From positions 1,178,001 through 1,242,000 of the forward strand of contig JACZZP010000010.1 of the NCBI GenBank assembly GCA_015183035.1: DNA of 64,000 bases, written 5' to 3'. The notes under the pieces are model-generated. The model was not told the origin of the DNA, searched no databases, and was given only the letters and a program-made list of their open reading frames with translations. Made by a program: the position numbers and the translations under genes. Numbering within the stretch: the stretch's first letter is position 1; each line of letters begins with the position of its first letter. The stretch comes from Meloidogyne chitwoodi (lineage: Eukaryota > Nematoda > Chromadorea > Rhabditida > Meloidogynidae). Below, in pieces: positions 34,806 through 46,996 of this stretch.

Positions 34806-37280
34806 CAGTCAGCCGTCCATCCAATTTGAGCGATCAAAGAGCCCCGAACATCACTTGGCTACAACATCGGCGGAAGGAGAAATTCATGAAACAGCTTTCG
34901 AGGAGTTTTGTGAAGAGGAGGATATTTTTGGAGATTCATTACCTGAATTGGCTGTCGGTCATCATTATGTTAGACGTCGAGATGTTTCAAAGTCCTTGGA
35001 CGAGCAGAGAACCAAATCTGCTGGCTGGAGAGAAATTTTAATGAGAAGAGGTCGTGAAGAGCGGTTAAGCACATCTATGGGCGAGGTATAGTAATTATAC
35101 GATTGAAAATGAGTTTAACCTTAATATGGAAAGTTTTTGCAGGTAGTTGTTCATAGTGAAGAAGAGGAAGAGGGCGTTGATTGTGGAGATAAACTAAGGG
35201 GAATTCGTGACTATCTAGAGAGTACACGTTCTCTCACCAATCTTGGTAATTTTAAAATTATTTTAGAATATGTACATACATATAGTGTTTTGTCAAATAA
35301 AAATCAACTTTAATTATTATGTTTGGCAGAAAAGTCAAAAGTCGAATAATGTTGATATTTTCTTTAAATTCTATACCAGTTTTATCTAATTATAAATTTT
35401 AAAAATTTTCACATTGGATAATATACATCATTACGAAATTTTAATTTCAGAATGGGTACATGAACGCCAAACAAGGAGGATGCAAACACGTTCTGAGTGG
35501 TTTTTATCGCCTATAACGCCTTTATCTAAAAATGGAGGAACATTGAGGGGTGAGGGTGAGCGAATGTGCTGCTCTCGTATATCACAGCGTTTTTCTGCTT
35601 CGCCCATTCACCTGCGATTACCCTTAAAGAAAAGAACACCGACACGAGAGGAGTGCACAAGGTATGAGTATTCAAAATTTTTATCATTATTTACACAATT
35701 CGAGCTTTGTATTTTATATTTTTAAAATTTTGCAGTTCGGGTGATGAAGAAATGATGTGCTGTTGCTCATCCATAAGTGGAACTGGAGGAGTTGGAACTG
35801 GGAGCGGTGAAATTGGTTGCGGTCGTTCAGGTTGTGCCGCTGTTGGGGGTACTTCTACTGATACGTCAATGAAATGCTCGCCACGACGACCTGACTCTTG
35901 TTGCACGACTAGTGGGTGTGGGTCAGCTGGTGATGCGCAAATGAAGTCACATACTGGTACAGAAGAGGAAGAAGCTGAGACATCAGATGATGATGCTTTT
36001 CTGGCCAACAGTAGTATTATACACCAACGCTCCTTTCATTCACATCTTTTGACGGTATGCATTTTAAGAAAAAATTTTCAAATTGTAATTGTTATAAACT
36101 TTTAAAAAATTATCAAGAATGTAAAAAATCAGCAACAACCGCACTCACCGACCTCAAAAATGTTTATCGGCAGACAGCCTTTTCAACTTCTTCAAGAACG
36201 ACAATATTCAACAAGTACAACAGATGGCTCATTAAGTGCGCAGGTAACTCCTTCTGCTGTTGAGCTTTGCTCAAGCGGAAAGAGTGTTGGGAGTGGGGCC
36301 GGAAGACAGCGCTTTTTTGGAAGTGGAGAACAAGAAGGTGGATTACAGGTAATAAATATTGTTTTTATTTTAAATAGTGTATATTCTATAATCTTAGGCA
36401 TTGCCAGAATTAGTTGAGACAACTATTGCCTCGCCGCTTCCTCGACGTTTTTCCGCGTCTTATATTGATATTTCTCCTACCGACGTAGAACAGAATCGAA
36501 CTGAGGTATATATTTTCATTCAAAGTTATTTCACGATCCTAGCCAATAACGGCTAGATTTATTACTATAAAGAATTTATTTTGGGAGTTGACTCTATTTT
36601 TAAAATCATGTTTTTAATTTTATTGGTTTATAGCAGATACCAGCCACAACACAACCTACTACTGCTAGCAGCGTTTTAACGCGCCAAAAACACCAACAAA
36701 AGGGTGCTAAATTAATTCAAACAATGAGCAGTGGTAGTAGCGGTAGTGGGAGTGGTGGTAGCGGAACTAGTGCCCAGACTGTTATTGGTGTTATTGGAGG
36801 TAATTGTTAAATAATTAAATCATTAAAAATAATTTATCAGGTGTAGAACCGCTTGAGATATCACAACAGCAACAGGCGAGATTAGTAGGTACTGGCGTGG
36901 TTCGACGACGTAGTTGGCGAATACATTATACACGACCTAAAAATAAATCTCTTGATAGTGAGACTGCTGTGGGAGTGAATGCGGATATTAGAGAAGTGAG
37001 CAAGCATTATTTTAATTATCTTGTCTAATAATCTTTGCAGAAAATCACCGCATCTCATTCAATTCCTTTGCGTTGCAGTTCGCCTCTTGTTTTTAGTCGG
37101 AGGCATAGTTCAAACGGAGATGCTCATAAAAATAAAGGCGCTGTGGAAATAACCCCAACAAATTCTGCAACTGCTCCTTCATCAGCAAGAGAGGCGCTTT
37201 TAAGGCGAAAATCTTCAACTAACAATAATACATCTAAAACAAAACCGCCTGTTCAGACGCGTAGAAGTACTCAAATATAG
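34806..37280 (+). CDS. Ser/Gly-rich C-terminal exons, probably the long 3' form of the RhoGAP gene
   Basis: A run of exons on the same strand as the RhoGAP domain joins in frame. It opens QPSIQFERSKSPEHHLATTS, then EEFCEEEDIFGDSLPELAVG, GWREILMRRGREERL, LRGIRDYLESTRSLTNL and WVHERQTRRMQTRSEW. A long low-complexity Ser/Gly/Thr-rich region follows, with acidic (GTEEEEAETSDDD) and basic stretches, ending PPVQTRRSTQI. It has no start codon of its own that fits. It could continue from the RhoGAP exon through an earlier donor (for example after RTLR near 33287), giving a long isoform, or be a separate gene with an unseen first exon. No known domain was recognised. Confidence 0.6.
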
Positions 37281-37444
37281 ATAAGAAGTACTCTTTCCTC
37301 AACTGATCTCTTTTATAATAGTAAATCTCTTAAAATGGAAATAATAGTCTTTTATTTATTTTTGAATTGCAAATTAATTTTATAATTTTCAATCCCTCAT
37401 TAAAATTATTGTTGTCTTTCATCATTTTACTCATTTATTTTAAG
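37281..37444. other. 3' intergenic stretch before the MITE
   Basis: AT-rich sequence after the stop of the preceding gene, presumably its 3' untranslated region. It ends with ATTTTAAG, the left target-site repeat of the element that follows. Confidence 0.4.
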
Positions 37445-37870
37445 GGCAATCATGAACAATAGGGGCGCCACCCCAAATAATCGCATTAGCATAGTAAAAG
37501 CGTTTTTTAGGTGTTATAGAGGGCGCTGATTATGAATCTGATCTTATCACTAATCCTTATCAATTATCACTAATTTAAAAATCACAGATTTTATCATGGA
37601 TATTTTCCAAAGTAATCAACTTATTAATACAAAAGAATCTGCTATTCAATTTTTACAACAACGTAATATTTACGGTTGTACACCCACTATGCCCCCATCA
37701 TGTAATCAGCAAATGGGCGAAAATCTTAATAAAATATGTGATTTTAAAAATTGGTGATAAGAAAAAATGATATCAGATTCGTAATCAGCGCTCTCGATAA
37801 CCCCTAAACATGTTTTTACTATGCCACTGCGCTTATTTAGAGTGGCGCCGCCCCCATTGTTATGATTGCC
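37445..37870. mobile_element. MITE with GGCAATC termini, relative of the 20-kb element
   Basis: This 426-bp element has inverted arms of more than 100 bp beginning GGCAATCATGAACAAT and GGCAATCATAACAAT. Both contain GGCGCC-rich stretches and CGCTGATTAYGAATCTGAT. It is flanked by ATTTTAAG (37437-37444) and AATTTAAG (37871-37878), seven of eight bases equal. The terminus and the inner GAATCTGA motif are shared with the element at 20041-21537. No protein is encoded. Confidence 0.85.
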
Positions 37871-38644
37871 AATTTAAGATAAGGAATTATAAGTCACTTG
37901 AATTCGATATACATACTACTATGTTTTTTCAATGCTTTCAGCCACTCATCTTCTTAATCATGTCAAAATAGGAAAAGATATATACAATTTTAATCATCTT
38001 TTATCCTTAATTTTGCCAAAAATGGTAGAAAATAGTATCGCCTCACAAATATTTTTTTACTCTTAATGTCTTTCAAATTCATTTTTATATTTGTGTAACA
38101 CGCCTGAATTTTTATTTTAAAAACTGCCTGCTTGCAATGTATTGCTTTTATTTTTAATTCCCATTATTAAATAAAATAATGTAAATTTCTTCACTTATTC
38201 CGTGTGTTGTGAATTTTATTCTTGTGGATAAAAATTTTCATGGAAAGTAAAATTTCCTTTTGAGTTACATATGTACATTTACTTAGCAAATGTTTATTCT
38301 TTTTTATCTTTAATCATTACATACATACCTATTAATAATTTAAATTAGAAAAAACATGTCTAGAATCAAGCTTTTCTCCATTTATTTTCTTATCATTATT
38401 TTGTTTTAATAGTGTAAATGAGCGAAAAAATTGTAAATTTATGTAATGATTATTTCGCTCTTAAAATTAGTCACACTTATGACTCATACCAGCTGTTGAT
38501 AATTAAATTATTTATCATTTGAAGAGGACAAGTAAACTTTGGGAATCTTTAGACTGTTAGATTAATTAACTTTTAATTTATTTGCTGTTATATGTATAAC
38601 ATAATTATTTAAAAGTGTTAATTTCTTAATCTTTATGGTTTGAC
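37871..38644. other. intergenic, AT-rich
   Basis: About 770 bp upstream of the amidase gene. No gene or repeat is supported. It should contain the amidase promoter, but no motif stands out. Confidence 0.45.
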
Positions 38645-40744
38645 ATGTCATTTATTTCGCTTCTACGTCTTTCTTTTTGTTGGTATTTTTGGGCAGTCTC
38701 AGTTTTGTTTAGATTTTGGAATTTCTTTTATAGACGCCGAATAGTGGATAAAGCATCAAATGAAGTTTTACTTATTTCTGCTGGAGAGGCAGCTGCAATG
38801 ATTAGGAGAGGGGAGGTTTATTTGTCTTTAATTTTCAAACTAGACTTTTAGATTGGATCACTTCAATTGGTTGATGCTTATATTGAGAGAATTAGGCATG
38901 TAAATGGCATGTTAAATGCGGTCGTAGCAGAAAATTTTATACAAGCTAGGACAACTGCGCAGAATATGGACAATTATTTAAGTCTAATTGATAAGAACTC
39001 TGAGGAATTTGCAAATGTTTGTTTTAATTTTAACTAAAAAGTTTGTTTTGTGTTTATAGCTGGCGAGAACAAAGCCATTGTTTGGTGTGCCTTTTACGGT
39101 CAAAGATAATACGTTTTGCAAAGGTTTTGTTTGTACGGCAGGTGTCCCGGCAAGAAAACAAAACAAGCCCTGTGCCGAAGATGCTGAAGCCGTCAGAAGG
39201 TTTTAATTTTTACTTAAAATTTCAGCTTATTAATTTATTAAAAATTTGTGAAATCAGAGTTAAAGATGCCGGAGCAATTTTATTGGCAATAACGAATGTT
39301 CCAGAACTTGCTCTTTGGTGGGAGAGCAGCAATAAACTTTTTGGAAGAACTAATAATCCTTATGATGTTCGGCGAACGCCGGGAGGTAGTAGTGGTGGTG
39401 AAGGGGCTCTTATTTCTGCGGCCGGTTCAGTTATTGGATTAGGCAATGATGTTGGTGGCTCTCTACGTGTTCCAGCTGTTTTTTGTGGAATTTTTGGACT
39501 TAAGCCTGGACCAGGTTTTTTAATTTATTTTTAGTTTATTGTTTAATTTTATCTTTATAGGAATTGTTCCTTCTTCTGGAATTATTCCTCATGTCAGGGG
39601 AGGTTATATTACCCAAATGGCTTCCGCTGGGCCTTTGGTTTTTTTAATTTTTCGCTAATTTTTAAAAATATTTCTAGGCGCGTTACGCTTCGGATTTGGC
39701 ATTAATGCTTCAAGTTTTATTGTTGTCTAAATTTGGAAATTAATTTTTAGGTTCTTGCTGGTGAGGATGTTGCTCAAAATAGACTTCGCTTACAACAACC
39801 TGTTAATTTCAAACATGTCCGAATTTTTTATATGGAGGAAATCAAAACGTTAGTTTGCGAAAATTTGTCAACTGAAATGCGTCATGTAGTTCGAAAGGTA
39901 TTGAATTCTAATTTAAAATAATATTAATATTTTTAAAGTTTACGTTAACTTTTACTTTTTTAGACTGCTAAATACTTTGAAAAGAAGTATGATATTAGTA
40001 CACACCGTCTTGATTTGTTGCTGGCACACCATGCTCATGAAATTTTTTTAACTTCATTAAATGAAGATGATTATGAAAAAATTACAATGGCTATGTCTAA
40101 TTCTACTGTATAAATTATTTAATATAATTTAATTCACTTTTTTGCAGTATGATGTGAATTGTATATTTGAACTAATTAAATTTCCATTTGGTCTTTCTGA
40201 TCACACATTACCTGCAATTTTCACAGGAATGCGAAGTAAACTTCCAAAGAAGAATGAAGCTAGAAGAAAATTTGTAGGTTTTATTCTATTACTTTTTGTT
40301 AATTTTACATAAAAATCATTAAATTTTTTTGTTAGATTAATAGCAAGCGTGATCAATTACGTCGTGAGATTATTGATTTACTTGGTTCAGATGGAATTTT
40401 GATTTTTCCGGCATGGCCTACTACTGCACCTTTTCATCATAAACCATTACTAACTCCAATGAATATATGTAAATTAATTTTAAAAAAATTATCTAAAATT
40501 CAAATAATTTTGCTTTTTCAGTATATACAGCGTTATGGAATGCTTTGGCCCTTCCTGTTCTTGCTTGCCCTATGGGACTTAATTCTGAAGGTCTTCCTAT
40601 TGCTGTTCAAATCATTTGTGCCCCAGATTCAGAGAGATTACTTTTAGCAGCAGCACAAGATTTGGAAGAAGGTTTTGGTGGATGGACACCTCCTGAATCG
40701 CCTGCAGGATGGAGACAATTTTTGCGACGGGTTGTTTCTCGTTG
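38645..40744 (+). CDS. fatty acid amide hydrolase-type amidase (FAAH2-like)
   Basis: Enzymes of the amidase-signature family hydrolyse fatty acid amides such as N-acylethanolamines. The start MSFISLLRLSFCWYF opens a hydrophobic N-terminal anchor (to about residue 25) followed by RRRIVDKASNEVLLISAGEAA, as in FAAH2. The catalytic Ser-cisSer-Lys set is visible: Lys in GVPFTVKDN, Ser in TPGGSSGGEGAL, and the nucleophile Ser in GNDVGGSLRVPA. Downstream conserved pieces are FGLKPGPGIVPSSG, FPAWPTTAPFHH and ALALPVLACPMGL with GLPIAVQII. About a dozen exons give roughly 540 residues, the usual FAAH2 length. The anchor suggests an ER or lipid-droplet membrane location. Substrate choice cannot be read from the sequence. 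Confidence 0.92.
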
Positions 40745-41344
40745 ATTTTTATATAATAATTTTGCCTTAATTTTTTATCTTTCTAACAACATTATTTTCA
40801 CTTTTTTAAGAAAAACAAAAAAATTTTAACTTTTTATATCAAATATTTACTAAAATATTCTTTTGTTTAAGAAGTTATTTTTAGAAATTTAACCCTTTAA
40901 ATTTATTTGTTTTTTTCAGAAATAATATTTTTAATCATTTGTATTTTATGCATTTTTATATAACCAAAAAATTTTTAACCAAGTAGATTGGGAATTCTTT
41001 AATTATTTTGTAATAAAAAATGTCATTTTTATAAGTTCTCAGTTTTCATTTCACTAATTATTAATCTTTAAATGCTGCCATAAAATTGTCTATTTTATTT
41101 TTATTATATCATTTTTTACTTCATTACTCGATTAGTACCCTCCTCTTAGCTTCACTTATTCATTGTAATTATTAATTAAATATTCACATTAGAATAATAT
41201 ACCTATATTAATTTTTTTTAATAATAAATACCTCTTTTTAATTAAATCAGAATAATTCTCATTAAGAGTTATTTGGATAATTTTATTTTAAATTATTTTT
41301 TAATGTTTTCTAACAATTTTTAATTTTAAATAATATTTTAAGCA
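40745..41344. other. intergenic, AT-rich
   Basis: About 600 bp between the amidase stop and the thioredoxin-like gene. Only AT-rich sequence is seen, presumably a 3' untranslated region and a promoter. Confidence 0.45.
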
Positions 41345-42108
41345 ATGTTTTTAAATCGAATGTTTTCTAATGAATCCTTTAAATTGTTTTTGCGAATCAA
41401 TTCGATAAATGCAAAAAATGTTGCTTCATTATCAACTGGACATGAACATTTTCTCAGCTATGTAACAGAATTAAGGGTTGGAATTGAAAATGATGGAAAG
41501 TCAAAAATTGATTTTGAATCACTTAATAAGAAAGTACTTTATATTTTAATAATTTTTTATATTCATTTTAGGTACTTATTATCTACTTCTCAGCTGGATG
41601 GTGTGCGACTTGTAAAGGGTTCACCCCAATATTAAGGGTTAGTGTTCAGGAATTACAATTCTATTTACCTTATTAAGAAATTCTACAATCAATCAAAGGA
41701 TGAATTGGCTGTTTTATGGATATCTAGAGGTTTATTTATTTTTGAATGATAGAGTTTATACATATAATAGATAAAACTGCTACTGAACAGAAAGAATATT
41801 ATGCTAAAAGTTTAGATCCAACTTGGATGTATGTACCTTTGGGTAAACCAACTAGGTCAGCAATTATTAAAATTTAGCTTAATTTTTTAATTTTAGGGAT
41901 TTTTTGAAATTATTCAAATTAGCTGGACTTCCAAGCGTTAAATTAGTTGCCAATGATGGTAAACTAATAGAGGAGACGAAAATGTTAATTGAGGTTTTTT
42001 TTAATTTAATAAATTCCAACAAATTTGTAGAAAAATTCTGATAATTCAAAAGAGCTTATTCAATTATTGAAGACAAAAGTAACCAATAATTCTTCTGATA
42101 ATATTTAA
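41345..42108 (+). CDS. nucleoredoxin/tryparedoxin-like thioredoxin-fold protein
   Basis: The start MFLNRMFSNESFKLF has a basic, Ser-containing N-terminus that could be a mitochondrial presequence. The thioredoxin fold then shows VLIIYFSAGWCATCKGFTPI, with the redox motif WCATC in the nucleoredoxin-type context (compare WCPPC), then ELAVLWISRDKT, WMYVPLG and the cis-Pro segment LAGLPSVKLVANDG. The protein ends KVTNNSSDNI after five introns; length is about 180-190 residues. It would act as a thiol-disulfide oxidoreductase. The next gene on the same strand starts about 205 bp downstream, so an operon is possible. The exact subfamily is uncertain because nucleoredoxin-like, NXNL and TlpA-like proteins share this pattern. 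Confidence 0.82.
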
Positions 42109-42313
42109 AAAGAGAAGATTATTTTTTGTCTTTGGATCATTGTTGCCTATGTATATGTTTAAAATAATACAAATCCAAATTTGTTTTTAGCTTATTAAAT
42201 ACAATAGATAAAATTTATCTTATAAATATTTTACTTTTTTGTCAAAACTTTAGGAATTTCCTTGAAATTTTTTTATATTAATTATATTAGAATATTATTA
42301 AATTTATTTAATA

Positions 42314-43942
42314 ATGTCAAATGGCTCAAGTATAACGGTACAAGCTCCAGTTAATATTGCTTTGATTAAATATTGGGGAAAACGAAATAAGGTTATTTTT
42401 ATAATATTATTAAAGTGATATTTAATGACTTAATTTTTAAAGGATTTAATAATCCCCTTAAATGATTCTTTATCTTTAACAATAAACAGTCTGTGCGCAA
42501 TTACAAAAATTACTGTTGATTCTAATTTGAAAAATGACTTGGTATTAATTAATGGACAACCAACTAATAATTCACGTTTCGAGCTTGTTTTTAATGTAAA
42601 TATAAATTATTAAAATATTTTTAAAAAGAATTAAATATCTGACTTTTTTCATTAAAAAAATATTATTTAGGAGATTAGGAAAATTATTGGTAATCGAAAA
42701 CGGAATTCAAATGGAGCAATATTAAATGATATTTATTTTAAAGTAAATATTTTTATTATTTAAATATTTATATCGTTTAGGTAGATTCTAAAATTAATTT
42801 TCCAGTGTCATCAGGTCTTGCGTCATCGGTGCGCATTTTTTTAATTTTTGTTATTAAAATTATTTTGTAGGCTGCTGGTTTTGCTGCAATTTCTTTTGGA
42901 CTTTGTTCTTTGTTTCAAATTAAAGATCAAAAAGATATTATTAGACTTGCTAGAATTGGTATTTTATTTATTTAAATAAATATAATAATTTAATTAGGTT
43001 CTGGCTCTGCCTGTCGAAGTATTCTTGGTGGATTTGTTCATTGGAAAGCAGGAAATAATGATAAAGAAGATGATTCAGAATGTACTTGTGAGGTATAAAA
43101 ATTTTATAAAAATATTTAATAAAAAATTAATTTAAAGCAAATAACACAAATTTCTCATTGGAAAGAACTTAGAATATTTATAATAATTCAAAATGATGAA
43201 TGTAAAAAAGTCGGAAGTACAGAGGGAATGCAACGTTCAGTTTTAACTTCAAAACTTTTAAAAACTAGAATAGAGGAATGTGTCCCAAAAAGAATTAAAA
43301 GGTTTTTTTTTAATTATTAAAAAAATAAACTTTTTTTAAAGTCTAAAAGAAGCTATTTTAACTAAAAACTTTTCTCAACTTGCTCAAATAACAATGGCTG
43401 AAAGTAATCAATTACATGCAATTTGTCTTGATACTTTTCCTCCAATTATTGTTTTTTTTTAAATTTTTTAAATTTTTTTCAGTATTTAAATTCTACTTCA
43501 TATGCATTAATTGAATTTGTTCATGATTTTAATAATTTTTATTCTTGTCAATTAATTGCTTATACTTTTGATGCTGGGCCTAATTGTTTTTTAATTTTTG
43601 AAGAAAGAACTTTTCCATTATTTTATAATGCATTTAATAAATGTTTTAATTATAATAAAGATTTATTAATTAATTATGATGAAAATGAATGTCAAGAAAT
43701 TAAATTAATAATTTCTTCTTTTAAAGGTAAATTAATTAATTAATATATAATAAATTTATTTAATTTTAGAAAAGAATGGTGAATTAAAAGAAGAAATTGA
43801 AGAAAAAAGTAAAAATGAAAAAAACAACGGTGATACCAATAAATTACAATTTCCTTGGTTTAAAACACGAACAATTAATATACAACAATTAGTTTTAAGC
43901 AAACTTGGTGATGAACCAAAAATTTTAAATAAAATAGATTAA
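42314..43942 (+). CDS. MVD: diphosphomevalonate decarboxylase
   Basis: The enzyme converts mevalonate 5-diphosphate to isopentenyl diphosphate with ATP, the last step of the mevalonate pathway. The start [20 protein letters not shown] contains the family N-terminus and continues [19 protein letters not shown]. The GHMP-kinase phosphate loop is [16 protein letters not shown], followed by the catalytic [26 protein letters not shown], and the catalytic Asp in [11 protein letters not shown]. About a dozen short introns interrupt it. Length, roughly 410-420 residues, fits the family, though the C-terminus is enlarged by a charged Lys/Glu-rich insert. Nematodes make no sterols de novo, so the product would feed dolichol, ubiquinone and prenylation. 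It may be co-transcribed with the thioredoxin-like gene upstream. Confidence 0.95.
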
Positions 43943-44095
43943 TTTAATTTGGTACTTTTCTATTTATTTTAAAGAAATAACTTATTTTTTAAAATAATTT
44001 AAACTGAAAAGTACCAATAGGATGTTTTTTTGTTATTTTTTTGTTAAATCAAAAATAGGTAAAAATTGAATAAAAATAATTTTTTATTAAAATTA

Positions 44096-44815
44096 TTAAT
44101 TCTTTCTTTCTTTCCTTTGTATAGGCCAACGAATATAGGGTGAAGAAGGATACAGATTATTTCGATTATCTCTTTCTCCATTAAATATTTGAGATGTTTT
44201 ACTATAAAAATAAGGAAGAGGTGGAGGAGAACCATTATTATTATTATTAGAATTAATTCCATTATAATTTTGTTGTCTATTATAGTCTAATGTACCTCCA
44301 TAATATTGAGGATAAGATGTACGTATCATTGTTCCACCATTATTATTATTATTTGGTAAACAATCAATTGGCTTAAAATCATTTATTTCACTAAAAAAAA
44401 TTTTAAAAATTAATTTTTTTAAATTTATTTTTACCGGTATGGTTGATAATAATTTCCATAATTATTATTTGTTCCATAACCATTATAATTACTATTTATT
44501 GGAGTTGGAGGATAACTACCTAAAGAAGAAGAAAATGGAAAACGTCCATTTGTTGAATAATAAGGATTTATTAATCCTTGTTGATTATTAGGAGAAGTTA
44601 TTAATTTATTATTATTATTATTTTGATGATAAAATGGATTTTGTAATTGTTGATTATTACCATATATTACTAAGAAATTTTTAAAAATTAAAAAAAAACT
44701 TTTTATACAAACCAGGAGAAGGATAAGATAATTTATTTTGATCATTATTAAATTGTTGGAGATAAACAATTTTATTTAAATTTAATAAAAATAATAATAT
44801 TAAATAATAAAACAT
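44096..44815 (-). CDS. secreted Asn/Gln/Tyr-rich low-complexity protein
   Basis: I do not recognise a family. Three exons join in frame on the minus strand. The start MFYYLILLFLLNLNKIVYLQ is a clear signal peptide. The mature part is low-complexity: NNQQLQNPFYHQNNNNNK, SSLGSYPPTPINSNYNGY, GTNNNYGNYYQPY, and later QYYGGTLDYNRQQNYNG and NGSPPPLPYFYSKTS. It closes with a basic WPIQRKERKN. It has almost no Cys and no membrane segment beyond the leader. Composition recalls extracellular matrix, mucin-like or gland-secreted proteins of nematodes; a structural or effector role is only a guess. About 195-200 residues. Confidence 0.65.
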
Positions 44816-46996
44816 TTTAAAAAATATTAACAAATAATAATAGGTATATAATATTTAAATTATTAATAAATAAATAAATAATTTTAAATTTACATTTTTA
44901 TAATAAAAAAATTATTTGCGCAAGTTTTAAAAAATATTAAATAATAATAATAGGATTTTTGGGAAATATAGTAACCTTATTTCTCTCTGTTATTTAATTC
45001 TTTTATTTATTTCAAATTTATTTTAAAATATATTTTTTTTAATTGACCTATTTAAAATATAAAAAATTAAAATAAATATTATTTTAGATTATATTTAAAT
45101 AAAGTCATTTTAAATATTTAATAACTTTTTGTAAACGGATTGAGGGCAGAGTATTTTTGTTTGACACAAATATTTATTTATTTATTTTTAAATAATTTTA
45201 AAAAAATATTTAAATATATTTTAAAAGATAATTAATTTATTTTAATTTATCTTTTTTAATAAAACAAAGATAATATTATTAGTTAATTATTTTGTTTCAT
45301 ACTATTTCTAAATAATTGTTTTATTTATTTATTTTTTTGATTTATTTAAAAAATTAATTTAAGTCTATTTCATTTGCCAATTTATTTCTATTTTTTTAAA
45401 TTAATTTTTTTTCTTATTTATAAAAAAATATATTTATTATATTTAATAGAACAGTTGCTAACCTTTTTTTCTTTTTTATATTTTTTTCAATTTTTATTGA
45501 CTTTAATCGATTTGAACGACTAAAAAGTGATTTGTCTCTTAAAATTTTTTTGATTATTTAAAAAAAATCATTTTCTTTTAAATTTATTTTTTTTAATTTT
45601 TTTATTTATTTTCTTTTATGTTTTTTTCTTTTTTATATAAAATTAAATTCTTCCCACAATTCTCCAATTTTCCTTTTTTTAAAGCTTTTTTAGACCAATT
45701 TTTTCTTATTTTTATTTTCTTGATTATTGTTTAATCCAAAATTTAAAAAAAGGAATTCAAATAAAAAGGGCAATTGATGAAAAAATAAAAAAAAGGAAAT
45801 TTATAATCTAAAAAGCAAATTTTTATTTTTAAATTCTAAGGAAATTGTCGTCAAATGTTTAAAAATGCGATGCGATAAGAACAAAAAAAAACTAAAAATT
45901 TGAATTTTAAATTTATTTAAAATTAATTAAATATTTATAATTTTTATAAAATTATTTAAATTGAAATAATTAATTTATTTTTTAATAAAAATATAAATTA
46001 TTTATTTAAATAAAAAATTAAAGATTAAAAAAAAATTAATTAAAATAAATAAATTTTATAAATTTATTTAAAAATTAAATTATTTTTTAATTTTTAAATT
46101 AAATATTTAAAGAATTAAAGATTAAAATAAATATTAAAAAATAATATTTAATTTAAATATATATATTTTTAGAAAAAAAACTTTCTCAAATGTCAAAAAG
46201 ATAAATAATAAATATTAAAAAAGCATGAATAAATGAAACAATTGTTAAAATAATATTTTTTTATTTTTCTATTTTTTAATTAAAAATTATTTTAAAATAA
46301 TTATAAAAATATTTTAAAGTTAAATATTTATTAAAAAATATATATATATTTTTTTATTAAAATAATTATTTTATTCATGTCTTTTTTTATTTTCTTTAAA
46401 ATTTTTTTTCATTTTTTATGCTTTCCGTGCTGTTCATTTCTTTTAAAAAATATATATTTTATATAAATATATTTTTTGCTTGTAAAGATGCCAATTATAT
46501 GTTTGTGTTACAAAGAAAAAGGCTTTTTAAGGCAAAAAAAAAAACAAAAAAAAATAGACAAATTATTTTACTACTAAAAAATACTTAGAAAAGAAAGGAA
46601 AAAAGAGAAATTTATTTTTTTTAATTATTTAATTAATTTAAAATATTTAAATCCCTTGTGTTTTCTTCTTTTTTATCAATCCATTATTTATTTATTTTTT
46701 ATTTCGCGCTCTTAATTATGTTTTTTGTTTTCACTTATATCTTTAAAAGAAAATATATAATATTTAAATTAATTTATTTTAAATCTTTTAAAATATTTAA
46801 ATTTAAAAAATAAATAAATAAGTTTTAAATTTCATTTTTAAAAAGGCAAAAAAGAAGAATATATTTATTTATTTTTATTCTTTCCTTCTAACATTTTCTT
46901 CCGATTTATTTTTTTTTTCTTATTTATTTCCATGTTTAATTATTTATTTTATTTTTAATTTAATTAATAATAATATTTAGTTTAGATTATATTTTA
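44816..46996. other. 2.2-kb AT-rich intergenic region
   Basis: Nearly pure AT-rich sequence with many T and A runs. No gene, RNA or repeat of note is supported. It would contain the divergent promoters of the secreted-protein gene (minus) and the adenylyl cyclase (plus). Confidence 0.5.

Noticed and set aside
35691..36008. Minus-strand frame opposite the Ser/Gly-rich exons
   Set aside because: The plus-strand frame joins to its neighbours through good splice sites; the minus frame does not.
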